Source: Akkermansiaceae bacterium
Lineage (GTDB): Bacteria > Verrucomicrobiota > Verrucomicrobiia > Verrucomicrobiales > Akkermansiaceae
Assembly: GCA_019634595.1 (NCBI GenBank)
Contig: JAHCBC010000005.1
Coordinates: 186,001 to 250,000, forward strand
Direction of reading: 5' to 3'
DNA: 64,000 bases
Under the pieces are notes generated by a model. That model saw nothing but the letters and a program-made list of their open reading frames with translations. It was not told the DNA's origin and searched no databases. How positions within the stretch are numbered: the stretch's first letter is position 1; each line of letters begins with the position of its first letter. Positions 7,564 through 15,716 of this stretch are shown here, piece by piece. The position numbers and the translations under genes were made by a program.

Positions 7564-8196
7564 ATGGACCAGGAATCCGACCCTCAAAAGCCAAGCCTCC
7601 GCCCGCCAGATCTGAAAGCTCCGGACCTTGCTCCGCCGCCCAGCATTCCGGCCCCTTCATTCACTCCGCCGCCGTCCGCGCCTCCTGCCAGCCCGGCTTC
7701 CTACGGCCCTCCGCCCACCATGGAGATCCCGGAAGAGGCGAAAAAGAAGGTTAAGGAAGTCGTCCCGGATGAGGATGAGGTGAAGGCCGGTGACATCGCC
7801 CCGTTCAACACCCGCATCATCGCTGCCCTGATCGACTACGGCGCGATCATCATCGCCAGCCTGGTGCTGATGAAGATCCTTCCCGGATTCCTTTCTTCTG
7901 TGGTTTCGCTGGCCTCGCTCGGCTACATTCTGACGAAGGACTCGCTGCCGTTCCTCGGTGGCCAGAGCATCGGCAAGAAGGTGATGAAACTCCGCGCGGT
8001 CACCGCTGATGGCGCTCCGCTCACCGGTAACTGGGAGAAAGGCATACTCCGCAACGCCTTCCTCATCATCGCTCCGGTCGAGCTGGTTGTTCTTCTCCTC
8101 CGTGAGGAGAAACCGGAAAAAGGCCGCCGCCTGGGTGACGACTTCGCGAAAACCAAGGTCATCGTGGAAGCGGAACCCGTCGTTCCGGAAGCTTGA
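7564..8196 (+). CDS. RDD family membrane protein
   Basis: About 210 residues from ATG 7564. An in-frame ATG at 7498 would add 22 residues resembling no known RDD N-terminus, so the later start is preferred, though neither has a clear ribosome binding site. The N-terminal 80 residues are Pro-rich and probably disordered. The RDD domain follows: PFNTRIIAALIDYGAII with the Arg and Asp positions, two hydrophobic helices, and GGQSIGKKVMKLRAV with conserved Gly and Lys residues. RDD proteins are small membrane proteins, some implicated in ion transport. A strong intrinsic terminator follows, so the gene is probably monocistronic. Confidence 0.88.
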   Translation: MDQESDPQKPSLRPPDLKAPDLAPPPSIPAPSFTPPPSAPPASPASYGPPPTMEIPEEAKKKVKEVVPDEDEVKAGDIAPFNTRIIAALIDYGAIIIASLVLMKILPGFLSSVVSLASLGYILTKDSLPFLGGQSIGKKVMKLRAVTADGAPLTGNWEKGILRNAFLIIAPVELVVLLLREEKPEKGRRLGDDFAKTKVIVEAEPVVPEA

Positions 8197-8208
8197 TTTG
8201 ATTTTCCG

Positions 8209-8243
8209 GGCCGGGGGGGACATGTTTCCTCCCGGCCTTTTTT
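8209..8243 (+). terminator. Intrinsic terminator after the RDD gene
   Basis: GGCCGGG (8209-8215) and CCCGGCC (8231-8237) form a G+C stem around a G/T-rich loop and are followed directly by TTTTTT (8238-8243). It lies 13 nt downstream of the RDD stop and just upstream of the lipoprotein ATG at 8250. That next gene therefore needs its own promoter or read-through. Confidence 0.85.
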
Positions 8244-8249
8244 GTTTCG

Positions 8250-8534
8250 ATGAGATTCCCTCGATTGATCTTCCTGTTCCTGTGCGTCGTTCCGGCATTT
8301 GCCCTGAGCGGCTGCATGGCCAGCATCGCGACCTTCAACAAGGCCCGCGGGGAATACACCTGGCCGGACAAGCCGAAGGACCAGATGCCGCCACGGGAGC
8401 CGCAGCCGGTTTATTATGCCTTGCTGCCCGTGACGGTGCCGTTCGATGTCGTCACATCACCCTTCCAGCTTCCGCTGTTCATCATGTGGGTGACCATGCC
8501 CGATGCCGGCGAAGGCATTATTCGGATGGAGTAA
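8250..8534 (+). CDS. Small YceK-like lipoprotein
   Basis: 94 residues. The N-terminal signal (MRFPRLIFLFLCVVPAFA) leads into a lipobox LSGC with the lipidated Cys at residue 22, so the mature protein should be anchored to a membrane. The remainder has VPFDVVTSPFQLPLF, a pattern shared with the YceK/YidQ (DUF1375) lipoproteins, in which a D...P stretch is conserved. The function of the family is unknown. The TAA stop (8532-8534) is formed by the first bases of an F1 repeat (GTAAGGAGG at 8531), so the repeat end defines the protein's C-terminus. Confidence 0.82.
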   Translation: MRFPRLIFLFLCVVPAFALSGCMASIATFNKARGEYTWPDKPKDQMPPREPQPVYYALLPVTVPFDVVTSPFQLPLFIMWVTMPDAGEGIIRME

Positions 8535-8747
8535 GGAGGGAGGACATTGCGGCAGAGCCGCTATGTCCGCTGCGCTCCCATTCCTGTCCTCCGGCTGCAA
8601 CAGGAACCCATAGCAAAGGTATCGTCAGGAGATTCGTGGCTTTCGCTTCGTAGCGGTGAATTTTCGATGATCCGCCAATGCCGCCGGTGGACAAGAATGG
8701 GAGCGCAGCGGACATAGCGGCTCCGCCGCAATGTCCACTCTCCTTGC
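8531..8747. repeat. F1 REP/BIME element, copy 4 (long/long ends)
   Basis: 217-bp element with long-form hairpins at both ends: left GGACATTGCGGCAGAGCCGCTATGTCC, right GGACATAGCGGCTCCGCCGCAATGTCC. The core GCAAAGGTATC is shared, and the right terminus is diverged (TCCTTGC for TCCTTAC). It separates two convergent genes: the lipoprotein, whose stop it supplies, and the DUF1080 gene, whose stop at 8749 is 1 nt away. It could serve as a bidirectional terminator. Confidence 0.88.
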
Positions 8748-8748
8748 T

Positions 8749-9447
8749 TCACTTCAACTCGCGGATCTGGATGTCCTTGAAGTCGATGGGCGAGCCCTCG
8801 GACTCCAGGCAGAGGAAGCCCTGCGCGGGTTCGCATTTCTCACCGCCGGACACCTGCACGCCATTCACCCACAGACGGATGGTGCCGTCCACGGCGCGGA
8901 TCAGATAGTGATTCCACTCGCCCGTGCCCTTCGTGGTCTGCTGGGTGGGGAAGCTGCGGCTGCCGTTCGGCGAGGTCGGTGGAAATGGGACCATCTTCGA
9001 GCGGCCGACCGGGAAAACATCCCCGTGGCAGGTGAACCAGTCGCCTTTTTTGCCGGAGGACTTTTCATAGGCGGCGGTGAATCCGGGATCCAGCACCTGG
9101 ACCTCGATGCCGGCGTCCGGCAGGCCGGGCTTGGTCAGCTTGTCCAGCGCGTCCTGCGGTGCCCAGACGAAGACGCCGGAGTTCCCCGCGTCCTTCAGGT
9201 GGCACCAGGACACCGCCATCTCGAAGTTCTTGTACTGCTTCACCGTGCGCATCACCCCGATGGGCTGGCCGGTGCAGTGGAGGCTGCCGTCGTCCTTCCA
9301 TTGCCACGTGTCGGGGGCGGTGTTGACCGGCACGAAGTCCGCCTTGCCGAGTGCCACCCAGCCGTCCGCTTTCGGATCAGGGGCGGTTTCCGCGGCGAAG
9401 CCAAGGGAGGAAATGGCGAGGACGATGCAGGCAATGGGTTTCATCAT
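8749..9447 (-). CDS. Secreted DUF1080 (3-keto-disaccharide hydrolase-like) protein
   Basis: 232 residues with a signal peptide (about residues 1-19, ending GFAAE). A single LamG/concanavalin-like domain follows with the DUF1080 signatures: GSLHCTGQPIGVMRT, NFEMAVSWCHLKDAGNSGVF, GEWNHYLIRAVDGTIRLWVNG and the closing IDFKDIQIREL. DUF1080 domains are abundant in Verrucomicrobiota and Planctomycetota and are associated with glycoside processing; some act on 3-keto-disaccharides. The protein is probably periplasmic. It lies downstream of the antiporter gene with a 62-nt gap; a functional link is not evident. Confidence 0.88.
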   Translation of the reverse strand: MMKPIACIVLAISSLGFAAETAPDPKADGWVALGKADFVPVNTAPDTWQWKDDGSLHCTGQPIGVMRTVKQYKNFEMAVSWCHLKDAGNSGVFVWAPQDALDKLTKPGLPDAGIEVQVLDPGFTAAYEKSSGKKGDWFTCHGDVFPVGRSKMVPFPPTSPNGSRSFPTQQTTKGTGEWNHYLIRAVDGTIRLWVNGVQVSGGEKCEPAQGFLCLESEGSPIDFKDIQIRELK

Positions 9448-9509
9448 GATCCCTAGGATACGTGGATGGCTTGTCCGTTAAGTCATCGATTCATGCTGCA
9501 AATCCATCA

Positions 9510-11057
9510 TCACGGCAGCAGCGCGAGGCAGAGATAGACGATGATGGTGGGCAGGACCGCCGCGAGGAAAAGCCTCAGCGGGGAGACGCCGCCTTCGAAA
9601 AATCTGCCGAGGATGCTCTGCCCCGCCGGGTTTGGAGCGTTGGCGATGACAGTCAGTCCACCGCCCGCCACCGCCCCGGCGACCACGGCGTATTTCGCGC
9701 CCTCGCTGATGCCGTCCACCTGCGCGGCCAGGTAGGTGATGGCCGCGTTGTCATTGAAGGCGGTCAGGATGGCCGCCCCCAGCATGAGCAGGGAGTCCGG
9801 CAAGGAGGTGATGACCGGGGAAATCCACCAACCCTGGCAGCCGCCATGGATGACCAGTCCGGCGAGGAAGAAGCCGACGAGCAGCGGCCCTTTCATCCGG
9901 ATGTCATTCTGGTGGTGGCGGGTGGCGATGGTGAACGCCAGGAAGAACAGGAAGCCGCCGATGAACAAAGCCGGGTAGTGCGCGCTGTAGACCGTCCACG
10001 CCAGGAAGGTGAGATGGATGCCCACGATCCATGCGGGCACCGGATCCTCGCGTTCAGTCCATGCCGCGCTGTGGAGTATGCCATCCTCGATGCCGTCCGC
10101 CTTGTCCGCGATGCGGAAGAACTCCTTCCTGAACCACAGGAAATACGCGGTGGTGGAGATCAGGATGCCGAGGGCGGATTTCCAGCCGAAGTGTTGCAGC
10201 ATGAATGCCGTGTCCCACTGCCACTTGCCCGCGACCATCAGCACCGGCGGCGCGGCGAAGTGGGTGAGCGTGCCCCCTACGGAGATGTTCACGAACAGCA
10301 GGCCCAGCGTGGCGTAGGCCAGTTTCGCCGGAGGGTTGTGACGGTAGAACTTCTTCGCCAGCAGCAGCGCGCCGATGGTCATGGCGGCAGGCTCCGTGAT
10401 GAAGGAGCCGAGCAACGGCGCGATGATCATCACGCTCAGCCACCACGCGCCGGGGGAGCCGTTCCCCAGCGCCGCGGCACGGGACATGACTTTCTCCGAA
10501 AAACGCAGCACCGGCCTGCTGGCGGCGATGGCCATGACCACCACCACGAACAGAGGCTCCGTGAACACCCGGTCCTTGCTCATGTAGAGCTTGAAGTCGG
10601 TCCAACTGTGGAACCAGGTGGCCGCACCGGCCAGCGCCAGCACCCAGATGCCGAAGATGGCCTCCACCTCGCCGAAGAAATGGAGCATGGTCGCACGGAA
10701 GGATACCGGAGGCACCGCGTCCGGATCGGTGCCAGGCAGCGATCCTTGCCTGGCCAGCTTCTCGTCATGCAGGTGTTCGTATTGGTGGGCCAGCCGTGTG
10801 ATGGGACCGGCGAGAAAGGTATGCACGATGGCCAGCAGGAAAATCACCGTCGCCGCCACATTGAACGGATCCATCGACGCACGGGTGACGATGGCATCGA
10901 CGATGCTTTCGCCCGGCGGCGGATACATCTCCAGCGGACGCGGGAAGGTGGCGTACTGGTTGATCCCTCCGCTCAGGTTCGGATAAGCGGGCACAGGCTC
11001 CGCGGCAGGGAGGGAGCAGGAAAAAAGCAGCGTGATGAGGAGGAGAAAGCGTGTCAT
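9510..11057 (-). CDS. Putative Na+/H+ antiporter
   Basis: 515 residues from ATG 11057; the frame is open further upstream, but Met at 11057 begins a clear signal peptide (MTRFLLLITLLFSCSLPAA). About twelve hydrophobic segments follow. Landmarks include MDPFNVAATVIFLLAIVHTF, LAGAATWFHSWTDFKLYMSKD, FVNISVGGTLTHFAAPPVLM and LTAFNDNAAITYLAAQVDG, the last with the Asn-Asp pair typical of NhaD-like and PF07399 putative antiporters. It probably exchanges Na+ for H+ across the inner membrane. It lies 76 nt downstream of miaA on the same strand and may be co-transcribed with it. Confidence 0.85.
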   Translation of the reverse strand: MTRFLLLITLLFSCSLPAAEPVPAYPNLSGGINQYATFPRPLEMYPPPGESIVDAIVTRASMDPFNVAATVIFLLAIVHTFLAGPITRLAHQYEHLHDEKLARQGSLPGTDPDAVPPVSFRATMLHFFGEVEAIFGIWVLALAGAATWFHSWTDFKLYMSKDRVFTEPLFVVVVMAIAASRPVLRFSEKVMSRAAALGNGSPGAWWLSVMIIAPLLGSFITEPAAMTIGALLLAKKFYRHNPPAKLAYATLGLLFVNISVGGTLTHFAAPPVLMVAGKWQWDTAFMLQHFGWKSALGILISTTAYFLWFRKEFFRIADKADGIEDGILHSAAWTEREDPVPAWIVGIHLTFLAWTVYSAHYPALFIGGFLFFLAFTIATRHHQNDIRMKGPLLVGFFLAGLVIHGGCQGWWISPVITSLPDSLLMLGAAILTAFNDNAAITYLAAQVDGISEGAKYAVVAGAVAGGGLTVIANAPNPAGQSILGRFFEGGVSPLRLFLAAVLPTIIVYLCLALLP

Positions 11058-11133
11058 GGTGGATGGCCCGTCCGGATCGTCCCGGTGCCTGCCAGACTGG
11101 CCCGTTTTCCACGGAGGATCAAAGAAAACCGGC

Positions 11134-12036
11134 CTACAGGCGGACGATTTCCAGCCACTTCTCCCGCTTGAACCACGTCTCTTGGCGCTTCGCGTATTGG
11201 CGGGTGGAAATGGCCAGCAGTTCCTCACAGGTGGGCCGGTCGATCTCTCCGTTCAGCAGCGCGCGGATTTCCTTCACGCCGATCGCTTTGCCGCACGTCG
11301 GTGAATCCTCCGGAAGCGCGGCGACCTCTTCGATTGCCCCGCCATCCAGCATTATGCGGCTCCGCAGGGCGATGCGCGCCTGCAGGTCCGGGCGCGTCCG
11401 CTGGATGAAGCACCCCCGGAGCTGTGTCTCCCGCTCCGCGGTGGCGGACTGCCAGTCGTCGCGGAGGGTGGACGCCTTTTCCCCGGTGAGCAGGCAGATC
11501 TCCAGCGCGCGGGAGACGTAGCGGCGATTCTTCAGTGCGGTGCGGCTGGCCTCCAGCGGGTCCAGTTCCTGGAGCTGCGCGACCAGGTCCTCCAGCGACT
11601 GTGCGTCCAGTTCCGCGCGGAGCGCCGCGTCGCCCGTCGGGAGAGGGGATGCGCCATGGGTGAGGAACTTCAGGTAAAGCCCGGAGCCGCCGGTGACGAC
11701 GGGCGTTTTCCCCCGCGACTGGATCTCCCGAATCACCGGCAGCGCGAGATCCACATAGGCCTGAGCGTCGTTCCGCTGGGTGGAGCAGAGCACGCCATAG
11801 AGATGGTGGGGGACCTGCGCCTTCTCTTCGGCGGAAGGAGCCGCGCTGAGGACCTCCAGCCCGCGGTAAAGCTGGAAGGCATCCCCGTTGACGATCTCCC
11901 CGTTGTTACGCAGGGCGTAGTCGATGGCGAACGCCGTCTTCCCCGAAGCCGTCGGTCCGCAGATGAAGTAAGGAGGGAGGACACTGCGGCGAGCCGCTAT
12001 GTCCGCTTCGCTCCCATTCCTGTCCTCCGGCGGCAT
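11134..12036 (-). CDS. miaA: tRNA dimethylallyltransferase with repeat-derived N-terminus
   Basis: Transfers a dimethylallyl group to N6 of A37 in UNN-reading tRNAs. The P-loop GPTASGKT, the family's DAFQLYRGL (variant of DSRQVYR), TGGSGLY and ISTRQYAKRQETWFK are all visible, and the length of about 300 residues fits. The residues before FICGPTASGKT are encoded by an F1 repeat (11968-12127), so the ancestral start has been lost or displaced. In-frame ATGs exist at 12036, 12093 and 12159, none with a convincing ribosome binding site. I give 12036 because it restores a normal length. The upstream choices would add more repeat-encoded GGHSCPPAA-type sequence and run into the RAYT gene. Confidence 0.85.
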   Translation of the reverse strand: MPPEDRNGSEADIAARRSVLPPYFICGPTASGKTAFAIDYALRNNGEIVNGDAFQLYRGLEVLSAAPSAEEKAQVPHHLYGVLCSTQRNDAQAYVDLALPVIREIQSRGKTPVVTGGSGLYLKFLTHGASPLPTGDAALRAELDAQSLEDLVAQLQELDPLEASRTALKNRRYVSRALEICLLTGEKASTLRDDWQSATAERETQLRGCFIQRTRPDLQARIALRSRIMLDGGAIEEVAALPEDSPTCGKAIGVKEIRALLNGEIDRPTCEELLAISTRQYAKRQETWFKREKWLEIVRL

Positions 12037-12127
12037 TGGCGATGAATCGAAAGGGCTACTCTGTTCAGGGGTGCCTTTGCCATGGGTTCCCATTGCAGCC
12101 GGAGGACAGGAGTGTCCTCCCTCCTTA
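11968..12127. repeat. F1 REP/BIME element, copy 5, encoding the MiaA N-terminus
   Basis: 160-bp element with a long left end (GGACACTGCGGCGAGCCGCTATGTCC) and a short right end (GGACAGGAGTGTCC then CTCCCTCCTTAG). Its left terminus lies directly against the codons for FICGPTASGKT of MiaA on the opposite strand, and its right terminus is 6 nt beyond the RAYT stop. The whole element is open in the MiaA frame. Confidence 0.9.
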
Positions 12128-12133
12128 GTCTCC

Positions 12134-12736
12134 TTACTGGATTGCTCGTGCCCGTTCACTTTGCCAGAGGGTAAAGGTTCCTTCGCGCAGCTTCACGGGA
12201 TTTCTCCGGATATACCGCACCGCATTCACAAAATGATCCCCGTCCCGGATCATCGTATCCCGATAGCCGCTCTGCCAGATGGAACCGATCCCGATCTTCC
12301 GCGATGAGATCCCTTTCCAGCTCTTCATCAACTGGTCGATGGGAGCCACCGGCGTGAAAAGAAGATGCGCGTGGTTCGGCATGATGACCCACGCCTGATG
12401 ATGGACCGACTTTCCCTCATCGTGCATCAGTGTTTCCTCCAGCAGCACGCGGTTCGAGGGATGGTTGAAAATGCAGGCTCCCGCCCCCTCATCCAGCCAG
12501 TTCTCGAAGTCCTTCGTGAAACGTTTGTGGTATTCCTTTTCCTTCGCGGGCGTCCATGGCTTCGGGTGCAGCGAGAGCCAGGTCGCACGCTCCTCCTTCC
12601 ATTTCCGCGCCTTGGTCTGCGGGATTGAGTCCGCCAGCCGGAACGTCACAAACTGCATCGCCTCATCCTGCTGCCAATGCGGGAGCTTCACTCCGTGCTT
12701 CCGGATGTCTTTGTCTGGATGCAGGAATTCGGACAT
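12134..12736 (-). CDS. REP-associated tyrosine transposase (RAYT, Y1/IS200-like)
   Basis: 200 residues, normal for RAYT proteins. The HUH pair is in MPNHAHLLF (His 122 and His 124). The downstream IWQSGYRDTMIRD (153-165) and the catalytic-Tyr region FVNAVRYIRRNPVKL (Tyr 175) are the diagnostic RAYT blocks. RAYTs are single-copy relatives of IS200/IS605 transposases that cut single-stranded REP hairpins. The gene lies between F1 copies 5 and 6, which is the classic REP-RAYT-REP arrangement, and F1 copies are scattered elsewhere in the window. All key residues look intact, so it may still be active. ATG 12736 abuts the F1 copy 6 end; TAA ends 6 nt from copy 5. Confidence 0.92.
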   Translation of the reverse strand: MSEFLHPDKDIRKHGVKLPHWQQDEAMQFVTFRLADSIPQTKARKWKEERATWLSLHPKPWTPAKEKEYHKRFTKDFENWLDEGAGACIFNHPSNRVLLEETLMHDEGKSVHHQAWVIMPNHAHLLFTPVAPIDQLMKSWKGISSRKIGIGSIWQSGYRDTMIRDGDHFVNAVRYIRRNPVKLREGTFTLWQSERARAIQ

Positions 12737-12913
12737 AAAGGAGGGAGGACACTCCTGTCCTCCGGCTGCAATGGCGAGGAAAGGAGGAGAAGTTTTCAGT
12801 GTTTGGTTTTCAGGGAAGAGAAGAAGGTTGGCTGCTAATCATACGAATTCAGCGAATGAATCTTTGGTTGCTCGCCAATGCCGCCGGAGGGCAGCAATGT
12901 CCTCCCTCCTTAC
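12736..12913. repeat. F1 REP/BIME element, copy 6
   Basis: 178-bp element with short ends. The left side starts at TAAAGGAGGGAGGACACTCC and overlaps the RAYT start codon by one base. The right end reads CCTCCCTCCTTAC and stops immediately before the ffh stop codon (12914-12916). The interior is diverged and AT-richer than in other copies, although CCAATGCCGCCGG remains. Together with copy 5 it brackets the transposase gene. Confidence 0.88.
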
Positions 12914-14305
12914 TTAAAACGGAAATTTCCCTCCCGGAAACTTCCCGCCGCCCATGTTCTTCATCATGTCGCCCAGGCCGCCGGAGCCGCCCATCTGGCG
13001 CATGAGGCCTTTCATCTTCGACGGTGACTTCATCATCTTCCGCATCTCGCCGAACTGCTTGATGAGCTGGTTCACCTCGACGAGGGAAGTCCCGGATCCC
13101 GCGGCGATCCGCTGGCGGCGGGAGCCCTTGATGATCTCCGGCTTGCGGCGTTCCTCCGGCGTCATCGAAAGGACGATGGCCTCCGTGCGGTTCATCTTCT
13201 TGTTGTTGAAGGCGTCCGCGGGGAGCTGCTTCTTGATCTTGTTGAAGCCGGGCATCATGCCCAGCAGGCCTTCCAGAGGACCCAGGTTGCGGATCATCTT
13301 CATCTGGTCGAGGAAGTCGGTGAAATCGAACTTCCCTTCCTGCATCCGCTGCATGGAGCGCATGGCGTCCGCCTCGTTCACCTTGTCGGCGACCTGTTCC
13401 ACCATGCCGACGATGTCGCCCTTGCCCAGGATGCGGTCCGCCATTCGGGTCGGGTGGAACTCGAAAAGCTGGTCCAGCTTCTCGCCCTCACCGGCGAACT
13501 TGATCGGCTTGCCGGTGACGGCGCGCATCGAGAGGGCCGCGCCGCCGCGGGAGTCACCGTCCAGCTTCGTCAGGATGATGCCGGTGATGCCCACGGCTTC
13601 GTCGAAATGGGTGGCCACGGAGACGGCCTGCTGGCCGGTGGCCGCGTCCGCCACCAGGAGCGTCTCCTTCGGCTTGAGGAAGGCGTGCAGGCGCTTCAGT
13701 TCCTCCACCAGTCGCTGGTCGATCTCCTGGCGGCCGGCGGTGTCGAAGATGAGGACGGTGCCGTTCTGGTTCTCCGCCCAGACCAGCGCGTCCTTCGCCA
13801 CCTTCACCACGTCCGTCTCGGTCGCTTCCGGCGTGTAGATGGGCACGTCGATCTGTTTTGCCAGCGTGGCGAGCTGGTCGATGGCGGCGGGGCGGTAGAG
13901 GTCGCACGCGATGAGCAGCGGGCGGCGGCCTTCCTTTTTCAGGCGCAGCGCCAGCTTCGCGGAAGTCGTCGTCTTGCCCGCGCCGTTGAGGCCGCAGATG
14001 AGGATCCGCGCGGGCGGGTTGAGGTCCAGCGGAGCCTGGTCGCCACCCAGCAGTTCGGTCAGCTCGTCGTTGAAGAACTTGATGATCTGCTCGCCCGGTT
14101 TGATGGATTTCAGGACGTCCTCACCGATGGATTTCTCCTTCACCTTCGCGATGAAATCCTTCGCCACGCCGAACTCGACATCCGCCTCCAACAGGGCGAT
14201 GCGGACCTCGCGCAGCGCGTCCGTGATGTTCTTCTCAGAGATGCGCCCTACGCCACGGAGGTTGCGGAAGGTCTTGTCGAGATTGTCGGCGAGGGATTGG
14301 AACAT
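12914..14305 (-). CDS. ffh: Signal recognition particle GTPase Ffh
   Basis: 463 residues, normal for Ffh. After the N-terminal four-helix domain comes the G domain, with G1 GLNGAGKTTTSAKLA at about residues 109-123, DTAGRQEID as G3 and TKLDGDSRGG as G4. The Met-rich M domain follows (IRNLGPLEGLLGMMPGFNKI, the SGTSLVEVNQLIKQF segment, then Met/Gly-rich MMKNMGGG) and binds signal sequences and 4.5S RNA. The protein targets nascent membrane and secreted proteins to FtsY and the translocon. The TAA stop is followed immediately by F1 repeat copy 6. Confidence 0.97.
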   Translation of the reverse strand: MFQSLADNLDKTFRNLRGVGRISEKNITDALREVRIALLEADVEFGVAKDFIAKVKEKSIGEDVLKSIKPGEQIIKFFNDELTELLGGDQAPLDLNPPARILICGLNGAGKTTTSAKLALRLKKEGRRPLLIACDLYRPAAIDQLATLAKQIDVPIYTPEATETDVVKVAKDALVWAENQNGTVLIFDTAGRQEIDQRLVEELKRLHAFLKPKETLLVADAATGQQAVSVATHFDEAVGITGIILTKLDGDSRGGAALSMRAVTGKPIKFAGEGEKLDQLFEFHPTRMADRILGKGDIVGMVEQVADKVNEADAMRSMQRMQEGKFDFTDFLDQMKMIRNLGPLEGLLGMMPGFNKIKKQLPADAFNNKKMNRTEAIVLSMTPEERRKPEIIKGSRRQRIAAGSGTSLVEVNQLIKQFGEMRKMMKSPSKMKGLMRQMGGSGGLGDMMKNMGGGKFPGGKFPF

Positions 14306-14347
14306 GGTCGGTTGGGATGAAAGTTGGAAAAGCCGGAGTCGCGGGGG

Positions 14348-15616
14348 TTATTCCCCGTCGGGTTGGTAGGCGGAGTTGCGGTCGATCCGGAAGGACCAGC
14401 GGAGCGGCGGGCTGTGCGGCTTGCCCGTCATATCCTTCCACGTCACGGTGACTTCGCAGGAAGGCTGGCGCAGCCGGCGGTTGATCTTCCAGGTGAACTT
14501 CTTCTCCGCCGGGTCGAACGTGGCGGGGACTTCACCGAAGCCTCCCACCTTCATGACCAGCGACGCCGGGTCGAAATTTTCCAGCGTGGAAAGGTCGGCG
14601 GAGATTTCCGGCAGGCGGGTGTTGATGACGGCACCGGCTTCCGGGGTGACCGGGTAGGGCGTGGTCTGGACCGGTGCCTGGCCGATTCCCCCGCCGGGGA
14701 CACCACCGGGCGCGCCCGCCCCGCCGGCATCGGAACCCGCTTCGCGGAAGGTGGTGGCGAATTCGAAGATCTTGTCGTAGTTCCCCAGGATGATGTAGCG
14801 CGGCAGCGTCTTGGCCGGCATGCCGCGCTTCACCTTCCCGGGCAGCACGGTGAACAGGTGCGTGTAGCCGAACTCATCCGCCAGCGGCAGCATCTCCTCC
14901 GTGTAGAATCCACCCGGGTAGGCGTAGGTGGTCGCCTTGTGCTTCGGGAACTGCGACTCCAGGAACCGCTTCGACTCGCCCAGCTCCTTCCGCAGGAACG
15001 CATCATAGGCGTCCGCTCCCTTCTTCCGCATCGCCTTCACCGTCCCGGGATAGGGATGGCTCACGGAGTGGCTGCCGAGGGTCGCCCCGGCGGCGAGCAT
15101 TTCCTCGATCATGCCGGTGGTGAGCGCCTTTCCGCCGCCGTCCACGTAGCTTTTGTAGAGATAGAGGGTGAAGGGATACTTGTACTCCTTCAGGATGGGG
15201 AAGGCGTCCGTATAGACGGATTTCCAGCCGTCATCCAGGGTGATGACCACACACTTCGGCGGGAGGGTCTTCTCGCCCTTTTTCCAGGCGATGAAGTCGC
15301 CCATGGAGATTACCGTCAATCCCATCTGCCGGAGGGCCTCCATCTGCTGGCGGAACTTCGACGTGCGGATCCGCATGGCCGTTTCCGGTTGGGTTTCCGA
15401 AAAATCATGGTAGCCCAGCACGGAGACACGCACTCCGTCATCCGGGATCTCCGGTTCCGCCGGGGCTTCCGGAGTGGCAGGCGGGGCCGCCGGGTCCGTG
15501 GTGGCGGGGGACTCCGCCGCGGGGACGGGCGTCGCGGGAGCGGGGGCAGGGGTGTTCTCCTGCGCCCACGCGAAAGTGGTGGCCAGCAGGGTGAACAGAA
15601 GGGCGGATTTCGTCAT
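14348..15616 (-). CDS. Secreted polysaccharide deacetylase family protein
   Basis: 422 residues from ATG 15616, which opens a signal peptide (MTKSALLFTLLATTFAWA). The frame extends further upstream but would run across the divergent ABC gene's leader. A Pro/Ala linker (about residues 20-60) precedes a NodB-type carbohydrate esterase 4 domain: VVITLDDGWKSVY holds the catalytic/metal Asp pair, and LGSHSVSHPYPG the metal-binding His motif. The C-terminal 130 residues form an uncharacterised beta-rich region. It probably deacetylates a cell-envelope or extracellular polysaccharide. It lies upstream of ffh with a 42-nt gap. Confidence 0.88.
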   Translation of the reverse strand: MTKSALLFTLLATTFAWAQENTPAPAPATPVPAAESPATTDPAAPPATPEAPAEPEIPDDGVRVSVLGYHDFSETQPETAMRIRTSKFRQQMEALRQMGLTVISMGDFIAWKKGEKTLPPKCVVITLDDGWKSVYTDAFPILKEYKYPFTLYLYKSYVDGGGKALTTGMIEEMLAAGATLGSHSVSHPYPGTVKAMRKKGADAYDAFLRKELGESKRFLESQFPKHKATTYAYPGGFYTEEMLPLADEFGYTHLFTVLPGKVKRGMPAKTLPRYIILGNYDKIFEFATTFREAGSDAGGAGAPGGVPGGGIGQAPVQTTPYPVTPEAGAVINTRLPEISADLSTLENFDPASLVMKVGGFGEVPATFDPAEKKFTWKINRRLRQPSCEVTVTWKDMTGKPHSPPLRWSFRIDRNSAYQPDGE

Positions 15617-15716
15617 CGGCGGGCAGAAACTACGGCAGCCCGCGCGGTTTGGGAAGTAGCAACACGGGCATCGGCGGCACTTGCGCCCCGGTCCATCCGG
15701 TGCCCATGATCCCGCC

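Noticed and set aside
9462..11171. 569-codon open frame on the plus strand
   Set aside because: Antisense to the Na+/H+ antiporter gene. The translation is rich in Arg, Gly, Asp and His with no recognisable domain.
11058..11228. 57-residue N-terminal extension of the antiporter
   Set aside because: Arg/Ser/Pro-rich and overlapping miaA, whereas Met at 11057 begins a clear signal peptide.
12465..12917. 150-codon plus-strand frame over the RAYT 5' end and repeat copy 6
   Set aside because: Antisense to the transposase and then repeat-derived. It illustrates how F1 stays open in a frame, but no separate gene is supported.
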